Positions 17,961 to 27,114 of a DNA stretch of 64,000 nt are shown piece after piece. Under the pieces are notes generated by a model, which saw nothing but the letters and a program-made list of their open reading frames with translations, searched no databases and was not told where the DNA came from. A program made the position numbers and the translations under genes. Positions within the stretch are counted from its first letter, which is position 1, and each line of letters begins with the position of its first letter. The DNA comes from Burkholderiales bacterium Ga0077544 (GTDB lineage: Bacteria > Pseudomonadota > Gammaproteobacteria > Burkholderiales > Burkholderiaceae_D): NCBI GenBank assembly GCA_001464355.1, contig LNEU01000027.1:1-64000 (forward strand). The letters are read 5' to 3'.

Positions 17961-19355
17961 ATGACACTTGCACAAATTTTACGCACCCTGCGCGCACGCT
18001 ACAAGATCGTTTTGCTCTTGCTTGTCGTAACGGTGGTGGCCGCTTTCGCGGTCAGCCTGCTGATGCCCAAGACCTACAAGGCAACCACGTCTCTTGTGCT
18101 TAACAACAAGGGTATTGATCCTGTGACCGGTCTGAATGTGCCGGTACAACTGACGCCCGGTTATCTGCCTACGCAAGTCGATATCGTCAAAAGCAAGATT
18201 GTCGCGCTGAAGGTGGTTGACGATCTCAAGCTGGCAGAAGCGCCGGCAGCGAAAGCACGTTTCGCAAAAATGGAGCCTGGCGAAACCACGATACAGGATT
18301 GGCTGGCGGATGGCTTGCGTGCCAATCTGACGGTAGAGCCGGCGCGTGACAGTAGCGTACTAAACGTCACTTTCAAAGGCGATGATGCCGAATATGTCGC
18401 CAGGATTGCGAATGCCTTTGCGACGGCCTACCAGCAGGTAAGCGTGGACTTGAAAGTCGCTCCTGCGCAAAAAGCCAGTGGCTATATCAACGACCAGATC
18501 AAACTGCTGCGCGAAAAATTTGAAGCAGCGCAAAACAAGATGTCTGCCTATCAGAAGGAAAACAATATTTTCAGCAGCGACAACAAGCTCGATGTGGAAA
18601 CCGCACGCCTGAATGAATTGTCCAGCCAGTTGGTGATGGCGCAGGGTCAATCGATGGAGGCGACATCGCGCCAGCGTCAGGTGCAAAGCAATGCAGGTGG
18701 TTCGCCAGACGTGTTGTCTAATCCATTGATACAGACACTCAAATCCAGACTGTCGGAAGCCGATGCGAAGTTTGCAGAGACGTCCGCAAAACTGAATGTC
18801 AACCATCCGCAGTACATCGCCGCGAAATCCGAAGTTGATAATCTGCGCGCCAATCTGAACCAGCAAATCGGCCTGGCCTCTACCGGCGTCGTCAGCAATG
18901 CGCGCATCCAGCAGCAACGCGAAGCGGAAGTCCGCGCCGCATTGAATGCGCAAAAGGAAAAAGTCCTCGCGCTCAACGGTGCGCGTGACGAACTCAGCGT
19001 GCTGGCGAATGAAATGGAAAACGCCAAGCGCGCTTATGAAACGGCGTCGCAACGTTTGACGCAAACCAATCTGGAAGGTCAGTCGACCCAATCCGATATT
19101 TCGGTATTGACGGCCGCTTCGGTGCCGCGCAATCCAGCCGGCCCACGCATGTTGCTGAATCTGCTGCTGGCCTTGGCGGTCGGCAGCATCCTCGGCATCG
19201 CTGCCGCGATCGCGATGGAATTGCTCGATCAGCGCGTGCGCTCGGCCGACGATCTGGCGCAGTTGTTCGGCCTGCCATTGCTGGGCGTGATTGAAAAAAC
19301 GCGCGTGGTCAAGTACAGGCCGCAGCGTCGCCTTGGTGGGGCTGCGCCTGCGTGA
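17961..19355 (+). CDS. epsF: Chain-length determinant protein EpsF (Wzz/Wzc N-terminal part)
   Basis: A 464-residue inner-membrane co-polymerase with one transmembrane helix at each end (about residues 17-36 and 395-415). Between them lies a long periplasmic coiled coil (KLLREKFEAAQNKMSAYQ, and the GARDELSVLANEMENAK region). It has the Wzz fold plus a proline-rich motif before the second helix (ASVPRNPAGPR). It lacks the cytoplasmic kinase, which is supplied by the next gene, so Wzc is split here as in many EpsF/EpsG systems. Confidence 0.92.
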   Translation: MTLAQILRTLRARYKIVLLLLVVTVVAAFAVSLLMPKTYKATTSLVLNNKGIDPVTGLNVPVQLTPGYLPTQVDIVKSKIVALKVVDDLKLAEAPAAKARFAKMEPGETTIQDWLADGLRANLTVEPARDSSVLNVTFKGDDAEYVARIANAFATAYQQVSVDLKVAPAQKASGYINDQIKLLREKFEAAQNKMSAYQKENNIFSSDNKLDVETARLNELSSQLVMAQGQSMEATSRQRQVQSNAGGSPDVLSNPLIQTLKSRLSEADAKFAETSAKLNVNHPQYIAAKSEVDNLRANLNQQIGLASTGVVSNARIQQQREAEVRAALNAQKEKVLALNGARDELSVLANEMENAKRAYETASQRLTQTNLEGQSTQSDISVLTAASVPRNPAGPRMLLNLLLALAVGSILGIAAAIAMELLDQRVRSADDLAQLFGLPLLGVIEKTRVVKYRPQRRLGGAAPA

Positions 19356-19418
19356 GCAGAGGCTTGAAGCGTAGCGACGTTCTATACATTTGATTTAAAA
19401 AAGCGAACTGGAAATATC

Positions 19419-20318
19419 ATGATCAAGACACCTCATCAATTGCAGGATGCCGCAAGAATGCAGCATTCGCAGACGCCGCGTCTGACCAGCAATCAGATTG
19501 GTAGCATCCTGATCGATAGCGGCCGCCTGACGGCAGACGAAGCGCAAAGAATTCTGCAGGAGCAGCATGTAGGGCGTCAACGTTTCGGCGACGCCGGCAT
19601 TGCGCTCGGTTTGCTGACGCCAGCTGATATTGATTTCGCACTGTCGAACCAGTTTTCCTATCCTTACCTGATACGCGGACAAAGCAATGTCAGCGAAGAA
19701 GTCATTGCCGCCTACGATCCATTCAGCAAACAGGTGGAATCCTTGCGCGCCTTGCGCAGTCAGCTTGTGATGCGCTGGTTCGGTTCCAGCGAACAGCGCT
19801 CGGCGATGGCGATTACCAGTGCCGAGCGCGGTGACGGTCGCAGTTTCATCGCCGCTAACCTCGCCGTACTTTTTTCACAATTAGGTCAGCGCACCTTGTT
19901 GATCGATGCAGATATGCGTAATCCCAGCCAGCATCGCTTGTTCGGCATAGAAAATCGCAGCGGCCTGTCGTCGATACTTTCCGGCCGTAGTGGCGTGGCG
20001 GATATCCATCGGATCCCATCTTTGGTCGATTTGTCGATCTTGCCTAGCGGTGCGACACCGCCGAATCCGCAGGAATTGTTGGGTCGTAGCGCCTTCACCC
20101 ACATGCTGCGGGAATTCAAGGACGAGTTCGATGTAATCCTGATCGATACCCCGCCTGATCTCGACTACGCCGATAGCCAGACTGCAGCGGCACGTGCCGG
20201 CTCGGCGCTGGTGGTAGCGCGCAAGGACATCAGTCATGCCGGTGCGATCGGCAATCTGGTCGATTCGATGAAGCATGCGGGTGTCATGGTGGTGGGCGCT
20301 GTACTGAATGAATATTGA
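19419..20318 (+). CDS. epsG: EpsG-like tyrosine-kinase-type ATPase, partner of EpsF
   Basis: A 299-residue protein with two parts. Residues 20-90 resemble the N-terminal domain of type II secretion ATPases (GSILIDSGRLTADEAQRIL). The rest is a BY-kinase/ParA fold with RTLLIDADMRNPSQHRLFG (Walker A') and VILIDTPPDLDYADS (Walker B). The Walker A is SAERGDGRS (134-142), with arginine where lysine is usual. The C-terminal tyrosine cluster of classical BY-kinases is absent; the protein simply ends LNEY. It probably acts through EpsF, but autophosphorylation is doubtful. Confidence 0.88.
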   Translation: MIKTPHQLQDAARMQHSQTPRLTSNQIGSILIDSGRLTADEAQRILQEQHVGRQRFGDAGIALGLLTPADIDFALSNQFSYPYLIRGQSNVSEEVIAAYDPFSKQVESLRALRSQLVMRWFGSSEQRSAMAITSAERGDGRSFIAANLAVLFSQLGQRTLLIDADMRNPSQHRLFGIENRSGLSSILSGRSGVADIHRIPSLVDLSILPSGATPPNPQELLGRSAFTHMLREFKDEFDVILIDTPPDLDYADSQTAAARAGSALVVARKDISHAGAIGNLVDSMKHAGVMVVGAVLNEY

Positions 20319-21387
20319 GAAGAGTGAAATACAGATGCCGAATCTGGATACAAAAATGGTGAGCGACACGCAGCGTGGACGCACACACGAAGAATTGAGT
20401 GCTGCACTGATGAGCCGACACACAGTCTTGCTCGACCTGATCGGCTGCGCTCCTTTCCATTATGTCGATATTCCTACGCATGGCAATATCGGCGACCTGT
20501 TGATCATGCATGGCACGCTTGCCTTTTTTCGCAAGCACGGCCTGGTGCCGAAACTGATTGCGCCTTACTTTGCCTACGACCCACGCTGGATTGCGCCGGA
20601 AGATGTGATCGTATTTCACGGCGGCGGCAATTTTGGCGATCTGTACCCTTATTTCCAGGATCTGCGCGAAAGCATAGTGCAGAACCACAGGGAAAACAGA
20701 ATCATTGTGCTGCCGCAATCGCTGCATTTTTCTTCACCCGAGAAAATGAAGCAGTCGGCGCAACTGTTCCGCATGCATGCCGATGTGCATATCTGTGTAC
20801 GCGATCAGGTCTCGTACCAGATGGCGCAGGAATTTACCGATAACGTTTATCTATTGCCGGATATGGCGCATCAGCTGTTTCCAATGATGGCCGATGTCAG
20901 CGTGGCGTCGGAAGGCAGTTTGCGCATCAGTCGTGTTGATGATGAAAGCAGTCCGCAAGCCGGGCTGCGCAATATGGTATCGACTACGGTTACCGACTGG
21001 CCGGAGTTTGTCGGCCAGCGCGAAGTCCGTATCAACCTATTTCGTCGCGCGATAGGCGCTTTCTTCAGGCGAGGTTTGGGCTGGTCGGCCAATAGCATAT
21101 TGATGCGCTTGTGGATTGCGTATTCGGGCCGATTGGTCGCTGATGCGGCCCAATTATTTGCACGACACGAATTGATCATCACCGATCGACTGCATGGCCA
21201 CATTCTCGCTTGCCTGCTGCGCAAGCAAAACATCGTGCTCGACAACAGTTACGGAAAAAATTCACGTTACGTAGAAGCATGGACCCTCAACAGTGAGTTG
21301 GTCACGTTGCAGAAAGCAAGCGCAGCAAATACAGCAAATGCGACGACAGTGTTTACACGACACGGCCCGATGGCCGCTGCAATATAA
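20308..21387 (+). CDS. Polysaccharide pyruvyl transferase family protein
   Basis: A 359-residue protein of the CsaB/EpsO/ExoV-like family, which transfers pyruvate from phosphoenolpyruvate to sugars as a ketal. Recognisable parts are THGNIGDLLIMHGTLAFF (about residues 55-72), IVFHGGGNFGDLYPYF, IIVLPQSLHFS, DVHICVRDQ and, near the C-terminus, ITDRLHGHILACLLRKQ. The start overlaps epsG by 11 bases. An in-frame ATG at 20335 is an alternative. A pyruvyl group would add negative charge to the exopolysaccharide. Confidence 0.9.
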   Translation: MNIEKSEIQMPNLDTKMVSDTQRGRTHEELSAALMSRHTVLLDLIGCAPFHYVDIPTHGNIGDLLIMHGTLAFFRKHGLVPKLIAPYFAYDPRWIAPEDVIVFHGGGNFGDLYPYFQDLRESIVQNHRENRIIVLPQSLHFSSPEKMKQSAQLFRMHADVHICVRDQVSYQMAQEFTDNVYLLPDMAHQLFPMMADVSVASEGSLRISRVDDESSPQAGLRNMVSTTVTDWPEFVGQREVRINLFRRAIGAFFRRGLGWSANSILMRLWIAYSGRLVADAAQLFARHELIITDRLHGHILACLLRKQNIVLDNSYGKNSRYVEAWTLNSELVTLQKASAANTANATTVFTRHGPMAAAI

Positions 21388-21398
21388 GGGAGCTACTC

Positions 21399-22499
21399 TT
21401 GGCGACGATAGATGTATTACTGCCGGTTAAAAACGGCATCGATTTTCTGGCAGCTTCGCTGGACAGTATTTGCGCACAGACCTTCAAGGACTGGCGTTTG
21501 CTGGTACTCGATCACGGCTCTACCGATGGCAGTCTGGAAATGGCTGAGGATTATCACCGTCGCGATCCGCGGATACAGGTGTACAGCTTTCCCGAAGCGG
21601 AAGGCCTGGCTGGTTTATTGAATCGCGGTCTGGATATCAGCGATTGCAAATACGTGATGCGGCATGATGCCGACGATGTTTGCTTTGTCGACAGGATGGA
21701 AATAGTCCTTGCTGCGTTCAAGCGCCAGCCCGATTGCATCGCGATCAGTGGCCAATCAGAAGTGATCAATGGCGCAGGCGATATTACCGGCAACATCAAG
21801 ATGCCTATAGGCCGGAATCGTGTTGCTGCTGCGAGCTTCTTCCGCAATCCGATTACGCATCCGGCAGCAATGATGGATTTCACAGCAGTAAAAAAACTGG
21901 GTGTGCGTTACGGCGTCGACTTTCTGAATGTTTTGCCGGCTGACAAGCGCATAGAAGTGAATGCGTTGGCTGAGGATTACTTCATGTTCGGGCAGTTGGC
22001 AATACTCGGCAAGTGTACAAATGTACCGTCGCAACTGATTCAATATCGGTGGCATGGCAGCAATGTCAGTGCCACCCGTTTTCGCGAGCAGGTCGAAGTG
22101 TCGCTGGCGATCTCGCGTTATCTCGCACGTTCATTCAGCACCATGCATGGTTTGCCGTATTTCGATCCGGCACCATTCTGCAATCACGGCGGCATATTGT
22201 TCGATGTGGAAGGGCAAACTGATTTCTCAGATGCCTTTGAGCGTATGGCTTACACCCTGCGCCGTGGCCTCGGTGCATCTGAAGAACTGGAACGTGAGTT
22301 GGCTTTCCGCAAAATGGCAAGCACGCGTCAGGATGCACGTCTGTTGTGGCGCTACTTCCGTTTTCAGTCGCGCAATGCGCCGGAAACCGGCGAGTGGAAT
22401 GCGATTCGCTCGTGGCTGATCCGTCGTTTCCCTGGCAAACCGCAAATGAGCGTGGCCAGGGAATTGAATGCCGAATTCAGCGCAAGACTGGCGACGTAA
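21399..22499 (+). CDS. Glycosyltransferase family 2
   Basis: A 366-residue cytoplasmic enzyme starting at TTG (21399) after AAGGGAG. The GT-A fold shows in IDVLLPVKNGIDFLAASLDS, LDHGSTDGSLEMAEDY and the DXD-like RHDADDV (about residue 88-94). An acidic base candidate lies in ALAEDYFMFGQL. It would add one sugar of the repeat unit to the undecaprenyl-linked chain. Sugar and linkage cannot be predicted. Confidence 0.88.
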   Translation: MATIDVLLPVKNGIDFLAASLDSICAQTFKDWRLLVLDHGSTDGSLEMAEDYHRRDPRIQVYSFPEAEGLAGLLNRGLDISDCKYVMRHDADDVCFVDRMEIVLAAFKRQPDCIAISGQSEVINGAGDITGNIKMPIGRNRVAAASFFRNPITHPAAMMDFTAVKKLGVRYGVDFLNVLPADKRIEVNALAEDYFMFGQLAILGKCTNVPSQLIQYRWHGSNVSATRFREQVEVSLAISRYLARSFSTMHGLPYFDPAPFCNHGGILFDVEGQTDFSDAFERMAYTLRRGLGASEELERELAFRKMASTRQDARLLWRYFRFQSRNAPETGEWNAIRSWLIRRFPGKPQMSVARELNAEFSARLAT

Positions 22500-22504
22500 A
22501 ACGC

Positions 22505-24010
22505 ATGCAAACCGAATCGACCACCAACGGAATCGACAGTAAAGTGCATGCGCGCTGGGTGCCGGCTGCATCCGACGCTTATGCCGTGCTGACGGTGGTT
22601 GTGCTGGCTGTGGTGATGGGTATCATCGTGCCTTTTTATACCGATGTAATGGATTACAAACTGGCACGCTTGTTGGTGCTGCCGGCGGTCCTCGTGTTCG
22701 GTTTTCTGTTGATATTCAATCGGCTGTTATTGCTGACCTTGATCATTTTGTTCAGGTCTACCGGCGATGTGATTCTTGAGTCAACCCGCTTTTCCCTGGG
22801 TGGTTATGAAACCGGCGTCGGCGGCTTGATCAATCTGTGCGTGATCATGCTGGCCTGCATGCTGGTGTTTGAAAAACCGGCGCGCTTGCCGAAAAAAATG
22901 GCCTTGTCGTGGGTGCCGTTCTTGCTGGTGGCTTTGTTCGGCGTGGTGATCTCGCCGGAAAAAGGCGATGCGATCCGCACCTATCTGACCTTGCTGTCTT
23001 ACTTCGGGATGTTTGTTATCGCGTTTTACTTTGTTCATTCAAACAAGGATTTCCGTCACTCGATCAAACTGGTTTTGTGGTCGTCGGTGGTGCCGGCGTT
23101 GTATGCGCTGGTGGATATTGCCTTGAACGGTGCTGCGGTTGGGCTGGAAGGATTCCGCCTGCAATCCACCTTTACGCATCCAAACATTTTTGCGTTCTAT
23201 CTGACATTGATGATTCCCTTGACCTTGTATGTGCTCAAGGACAAGGGATCGCCGTTGAAGAGCGGCAGCCGCGTGGCTTTGACTTTATACATGGTGTATT
23301 TGCTGGCCTTGCTGGTCTTGACACAAACCAGAAGTGCGTGGCTTGCCTTGCTGATCGTGTTCGTCGCGTATGCGGTCCTGTTTGAACGTCGTTACCTGTT
23401 GTACCTGATGCTGCTGCCGGTTGTCGCATTGTTTATTCCGGAAATACGTGATCGTTTGATGGATCTTGGTAGCGGCAACGCAGCGGTCGGTTATGCCAAG
23501 CTGAATTCATTTGCGTGGCGTCTGTCGATCTGGGAGAGCGGCCTGCAATGGATGCGACCCAGTCATTATGTATATGGATACGGGCTGGAAGCTTTCCGCC
23601 ATTATTCGCAAACCTTTTTTCCGGCTGCCGGCAATATAAAGTGGGGTGCGCACAATGTGTATGTCCAATGGTTTTTTGACGCCGGGATTCTCGGCTTGTG
23701 CGCTTACCTGTTCCTGTATGCGCGAGTAGCGATGATGTTGAAGTCGCTGGCGAAGATAGACAAGCTGGCAGCCTTCGTCACCTTGAGCGTGGTATTCATC
23801 TATCTGGTCGTGTCGTCGTCGGACAATATTTTCGGTTATCTGGTGTTTAACTGGTACTTCTGGTTCACCGTCGGCATAGGCTGTGCACTGGCTGCCAGCG
23901 CATTTCCAGCTATCAAAAAAACAGCTGGCGCCCCGCATGCACCACTTCATCCACGGCATGCTGCCACTGAGCCTCATCTGTATTCCGCCCCAGCGCCGAG
24001 GCAATCATGA
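22505..24010 (+). CDS. O-antigen ligase/polymerase family membrane protein (Wzy-like)
   Basis: A 501-residue protein with about 11-12 transmembrane segments and one large periplasmic loop (YVYGYGLEAFRHYSQTFFP). The Wzy_C-type motif LTQTRSAWLALLIVF precedes it, and HNVYVQWFFDAGILGL follows it. Such proteins polymerise repeat units or ligate them to an acceptor. As the only one in the locus it is most likely the polymerase. The ATG at 22505 lies 5 bases after the upstream stop; longer in-frame versions would start inside the preceding gene. Confidence 0.85.
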   Translation: MQTESTTNGIDSKVHARWVPAASDAYAVLTVVVLAVVMGIIVPFYTDVMDYKLARLLVLPAVLVFGFLLIFNRLLLLTLIILFRSTGDVILESTRFSLGGYETGVGGLINLCVIMLACMLVFEKPARLPKKMALSWVPFLLVALFGVVISPEKGDAIRTYLTLLSYFGMFVIAFYFVHSNKDFRHSIKLVLWSSVVPALYALVDIALNGAAVGLEGFRLQSTFTHPNIFAFYLTLMIPLTLYVLKDKGSPLKSGSRVALTLYMVYLLALLVLTQTRSAWLALLIVFVAYAVLFERRYLLYLMLLPVVALFIPEIRDRLMDLGSGNAAVGYAKLNSFAWRLSIWESGLQWMRPSHYVYGYGLEAFRHYSQTFFPAAGNIKWGAHNVYVQWFFDAGILGLCAYLFLYARVAMMLKSLAKIDKLAAFVTLSVVFIYLVVSSSDNIFGYLVFNWYFWFTVGIGCALAASAFPAIKKTAGAPHAPLHPRHAATEPHLYSAPAPRQS

Positions 24011-24990
24011 GCTCGATACCCAGACTGGAAGTGCTGGATGGCTGGCGCGGCGTCAGCATCCTGTGTGTCCTGGCAGCGCACTTGTTGCCTATGGGTCCCA
24101 AGGTCTTGCAACTGAATGCGATGTTCGGTCTGCTCGGGATGGCGCTGTTTTTTACCTTGTCCGGTTTTTTGATCACATCTTTCTTGCTGAAGAATCCGAC
24201 CACGCTGGATTTTCTGGTGCGGCGTTTTTTTCGCATCATCCCGCTGGCCTGGCTCTATCTATTGATTGCATTGGCGATAGCCGGTGCCTCATCGGATACC
24301 TGGTTTGCACATTATTTTTTCTACGCCAATCTGCCACCCAAGCATCTGGTGCCCTTGACTGATCATATCTGGAGCTTGTGCCTGGAGATGCAGTTTTATG
24401 TCGGCATTGCATTGATGTACGCACTGTTTGGCGTGCGCAGCCTGCTGGCGATTCCTGTAATTGCCATCCTGTTCACCCTGCTGCGCGTCAGCGATGGCGT
24501 GTATGCATCCAGTGTCAGTTATTACCGCATCGATGAAATTCTGGCCGGTTGTACGCTCGCGCTGATTTATCACAAGCGACTGGATCCACGTTTGATGGAT
24601 TGGATCAGAAAAATTCCGCAGGGTTTGCTGCTGATATTGCTGCTTATCTCTTGCCACGAAGCAGGCGCAGCGATGAATTATGTGCGCCCTTATCTTGCTG
24701 CGTTGCTGATAGGTAGCACCATCGTTCATCCAACGCGCGCACTTGCTCCCTGGCTGAATAACCGTGTGCTGGTTTATCTGGCCGCAACTTCATACGCACT
24801 GTATGTGATCCATCCTTTGCTGGCCGGAACCTGGTTGGGAAGCGGTGATGTAATCGTCAAGTATCTGAAACGGCCTTTGCTGTTCATCGTCCTGTTCGCG
24901 CTCGCGCATCTGTCGACTTTTTATTATGAGCATTGGTGGATGGCGAACGGCAAGAGCCTGATCAAGAAATTGAAGTTGAAGGCCGCCTGA
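24007..24990 (+). CDS. Acyltransferase family 3 membrane protein
   Basis: A 327-residue protein with about ten transmembrane helices, opening LEVLDGWRGVSILCVLAAHLL. That is the OafA/acyltransferase-3 signature with its catalytic histidine in AAHLLP. RRFFRIIPLAWLY provides the conserved arginines and HPLLAGTWLG lies near the end. It would O-acetylate or O-succinylate the exopolysaccharide using an acyl donor from the cytoplasm. The start overlaps the previous stop (ATGA). Confidence 0.9.
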   Translation: MSSIPRLEVLDGWRGVSILCVLAAHLLPMGPKVLQLNAMFGLLGMALFFTLSGFLITSFLLKNPTTLDFLVRRFFRIIPLAWLYLLIALAIAGASSDTWFAHYFFYANLPPKHLVPLTDHIWSLCLEMQFYVGIALMYALFGVRSLLAIPVIAILFTLLRVSDGVYASSVSYYRIDEILAGCTLALIYHKRLDPRLMDWIRKIPQGLLLILLLISCHEAGAAMNYVRPYLAALLIGSTIVHPTRALAPWLNNRVLVYLAATSYALYVIHPLLAGTWLGSGDVIVKYLKRPLLFIVLFALAHLSTFYYEHWWMANGKSLIKKLKLKAA

Positions 24991-25027
24991 CTCAGCAGCT
25001 CGGCCCCAGACAAAAGGATATTTCGTA

Positions 25028-26530
25028 ATGCGCATCAAGTTGAATCACCATATTGTTTATTCATCGTCACTATTGCTAGCGGCAGGAGTTGTGCTGACTG
25101 CAGCGATTGCGCTGCCTGCAAATGCCAGCGAACTATCTGCAGCTAAAAACTCAAAGAAAACTTCCGACTCTGCGTCAGCCAGCGCAAATAACAAACAGGC
25201 AGCATGGGGTACGTATCAAAAACCATTTTCCGCTAGCTCGCCGTGGAATAGTCGACCCGTCAATCCTGCGTTTGGCGATTTTGTCATTCCAAAATCGACT
25301 TACTCGCCCGGTGTTGCTGGCGGGGAGTGGTCGACTGGCGTATTTCTCGCGAATGCCGGCGATGCACCTATGACGGTTACCGGCTTGCCTAAGACAAAAG
25401 GCTTGTGGGATCCGGATGCAGAGGCTTTTCATGATGTGACCGTGCCGCGCTGGCCGTCCGATGTGGTCGCCGCAAGTGCCAGCGATGGCCACGCCGACAT
25501 CGTCGATCCGGTAACCGGTATCGTGCATTCGTTCTGGCAGTTGAAGAAAGTAGATGGAAAATGGGTAGCCGCACAATATGCGTGGACGCGCATAGACGGG
25601 CGCGGCTGGGGCGATCCCGCACATTACTTCCAGGGCTCGCGTGCGGCGGGCGTGCCGACCGCAGCCGGTTTGATACGCAAGCACGAGGTAAATGACGGCG
25701 ACACCATGTATCGCCACGCGTTGGCGATGTCGCTGACTTTCAATGCCCTGTCATCAAATCCTACCTACGTGTTTCCGGCGACGTCGGCCGATACCAATGC
25801 CGCAAGCACCAACACAGGAAAAATTCCTGAAGGTGCATTGATGATGTTGCCGGCCTCGTATGACACGCAAAAAATTGTCAATCCAGATTTACGCAAGGTC
25901 GCAGAGACCTTGAAAACGTATGGCGCGTATGTCGTCGATCGTAACTTTGGTACACCGTTTTTTATCTATGTGGAAAACGGCGCCGGCTTCGATTTGCATA
26001 AAGGCGGCTGGAACAAGATCGTGGCGGATGATCTGGAGCGCATGCGCTTTGCGATGCGTCAGGTGGTGTCGGTGCAGTCGTGGGTAGACGGCAATGAGAA
26101 ACCGGTAGTGCCGCAGAAAAAATTCAATCTGCTCTCGATGCGCGGCCCGTGGCAGTTACCGGACGGGACTACCGCAGGCAATTTCGATACATGGCAACAG
26201 GCGGTGTTGTTTCCTGCTACCAGTACACGTATCACGCAAATCAATTATTCATCGCAAGGTTTGCATCCACTGGCATGGATAGGACCGGAAGTCGGCAAGA
26301 CTTATCGCATAACTGCACAGGCCAGCGGTGATGCAAAGTTGCGTTTGCAAGTGCGCGAGCCGTCCGCATCATCAGTTTCTTTCGATAGCGGTGAATTGAA
26401 GAACGGCGAAAGCAAAACGTTCAACTGGCCGTCCAAGACTGCGATTGTCACCGTGCATGCAATCAGCGGCGTAGGCGGGCCGTCGACAGTGCGCGGCGAA
26501 TTGCTGTTACAGGATGGATCCAACAGATGA
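25028..26530 (+). CDS. Large secreted protein of unknown function within the exopolysaccharide locus
   Basis: A 500-residue protein with an N-terminal signal peptide (hydrophobic to about residue 34, ending LPANASE) and a Ser/Lys/Asn-rich linker. A globular domain spans about residues 58-330. It has many aromatic and acidic residues (SSPWNSRPVN, GEWSTGVFLANA, VPRWPSDVVAAS, GHADIVDPVTG, WGDPAHYFQGSRAAG, TYGAYVVDRNFGTPFFIYVENG). A C-terminal beta-sandwich-like part follows (about 400-495, TYRITAQASGDAKLRLQV). I do not recognise a catalytic signature. The plan, a globular domain plus a carbohydrate-binding-like module, suggests a polysaccharide-binding or processing protein; this is inference. 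Confidence 0.8.
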   Translation: MRIKLNHHIVYSSSLLLAAGVVLTAAIALPANASELSAAKNSKKTSDSASASANNKQAAWGTYQKPFSASSPWNSRPVNPAFGDFVIPKSTYSPGVAGGEWSTGVFLANAGDAPMTVTGLPKTKGLWDPDAEAFHDVTVPRWPSDVVAASASDGHADIVDPVTGIVHSFWQLKKVDGKWVAAQYAWTRIDGRGWGDPAHYFQGSRAAGVPTAAGLIRKHEVNDGDTMYRHALAMSLTFNALSSNPTYVFPATSADTNAASTNTGKIPEGALMMLPASYDTQKIVNPDLRKVAETLKTYGAYVVDRNFGTPFFIYVENGAGFDLHKGGWNKIVADDLERMRFAMRQVVSVQSWVDGNEKPVVPQKKFNLLSMRGPWQLPDGTTAGNFDTWQQAVLFPATSTRITQINYSSQGLHPLAWIGPEVGKTYRITAQASGDAKLRLQVREPSASSVSFDSGELKNGESKTFNWPSKTAIVTVHAISGVGGPSTVRGELLLQDGSNR

Positions 26531-27114
26531 GTCGACTTTCACACGATAGCGATTGGGATGCCGACGTGCAGCGTTATGCGCTGCGCAGGCCATTTTTGAA
26601 AGAGCAGTCGATCTGGGCGGTGTGGACGTATCGCTTGGGTCGTCGCGTTGATCGGTTGCCGTCCGGCCTCACCAAAAAGCTACTGGCATCCTTTTACTGG
26701 CCGTGGTTTCGTCTGATTGAAACGGCAGTCGGCATCAGTCTGCCGAAGTCAGCAGAGATTGGTCCCGGTCTGCGCATATGGCATTTCGGTGGGATTTTTT
26801 TGCATCCACAAGTACGCATGGGCGCGAACTGCACATTGCGGCAAGGCGTGACGATAGGGAATCGCGTCGCAGATGGTCCGGTACCGGTCATTGGTGACGA
26901 TGTTGATTTTGGCGCGTATGCACAAGTGCTAGGTGGTGTGCGTATCGGTAACGGTTGTCACATCGGTGCGATGTCTGTGGTCTTGTGTGATGTGCCGGAT
27001 GGCGCGACTGCAGTCGGCGTGCCGGCCAGAGTGATTCTAAAAACGGATGTTCGGAATCAAGCTGCATCAGCATCGCGGGAAATGAATATGGAAATGAGAG
27101 AGGAACTGGTTTGA
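26527..27114 (+). CDS. Serine-acetyltransferase-like hexapeptide acetyltransferase
   Basis: A 195-residue protein with a short helical N-terminus and a left-handed beta helix (SAEIGPGLRIWHFGGIFL, RMGANCTLRQGVTIGN, GDDVDFGAYAQVLGGVRIGN). This is the CysE/EpsC type, shorter than E. coli CysE. The active-site-like histidine pair lies in IWHFGGIFLHP. Inside an exopolysaccharide locus it may acetylate a sugar rather than serine; similar genes are often labelled EpsC. It overlaps the previous stop by 4 bases and shares TTGA with the next start. Confidence 0.82.
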   Translation: MSRLSHDSDWDADVQRYALRRPFLKEQSIWAVWTYRLGRRVDRLPSGLTKKLLASFYWPWFRLIETAVGISLPKSAEIGPGLRIWHFGGIFLHPQVRMGANCTLRQGVTIGNRVADGPVPVIGDDVDFGAYAQVLGGVRIGNGCHIGAMSVVLCDVPDGATAVGVPARVILKTDVRNQAASASREMNMEMREELV

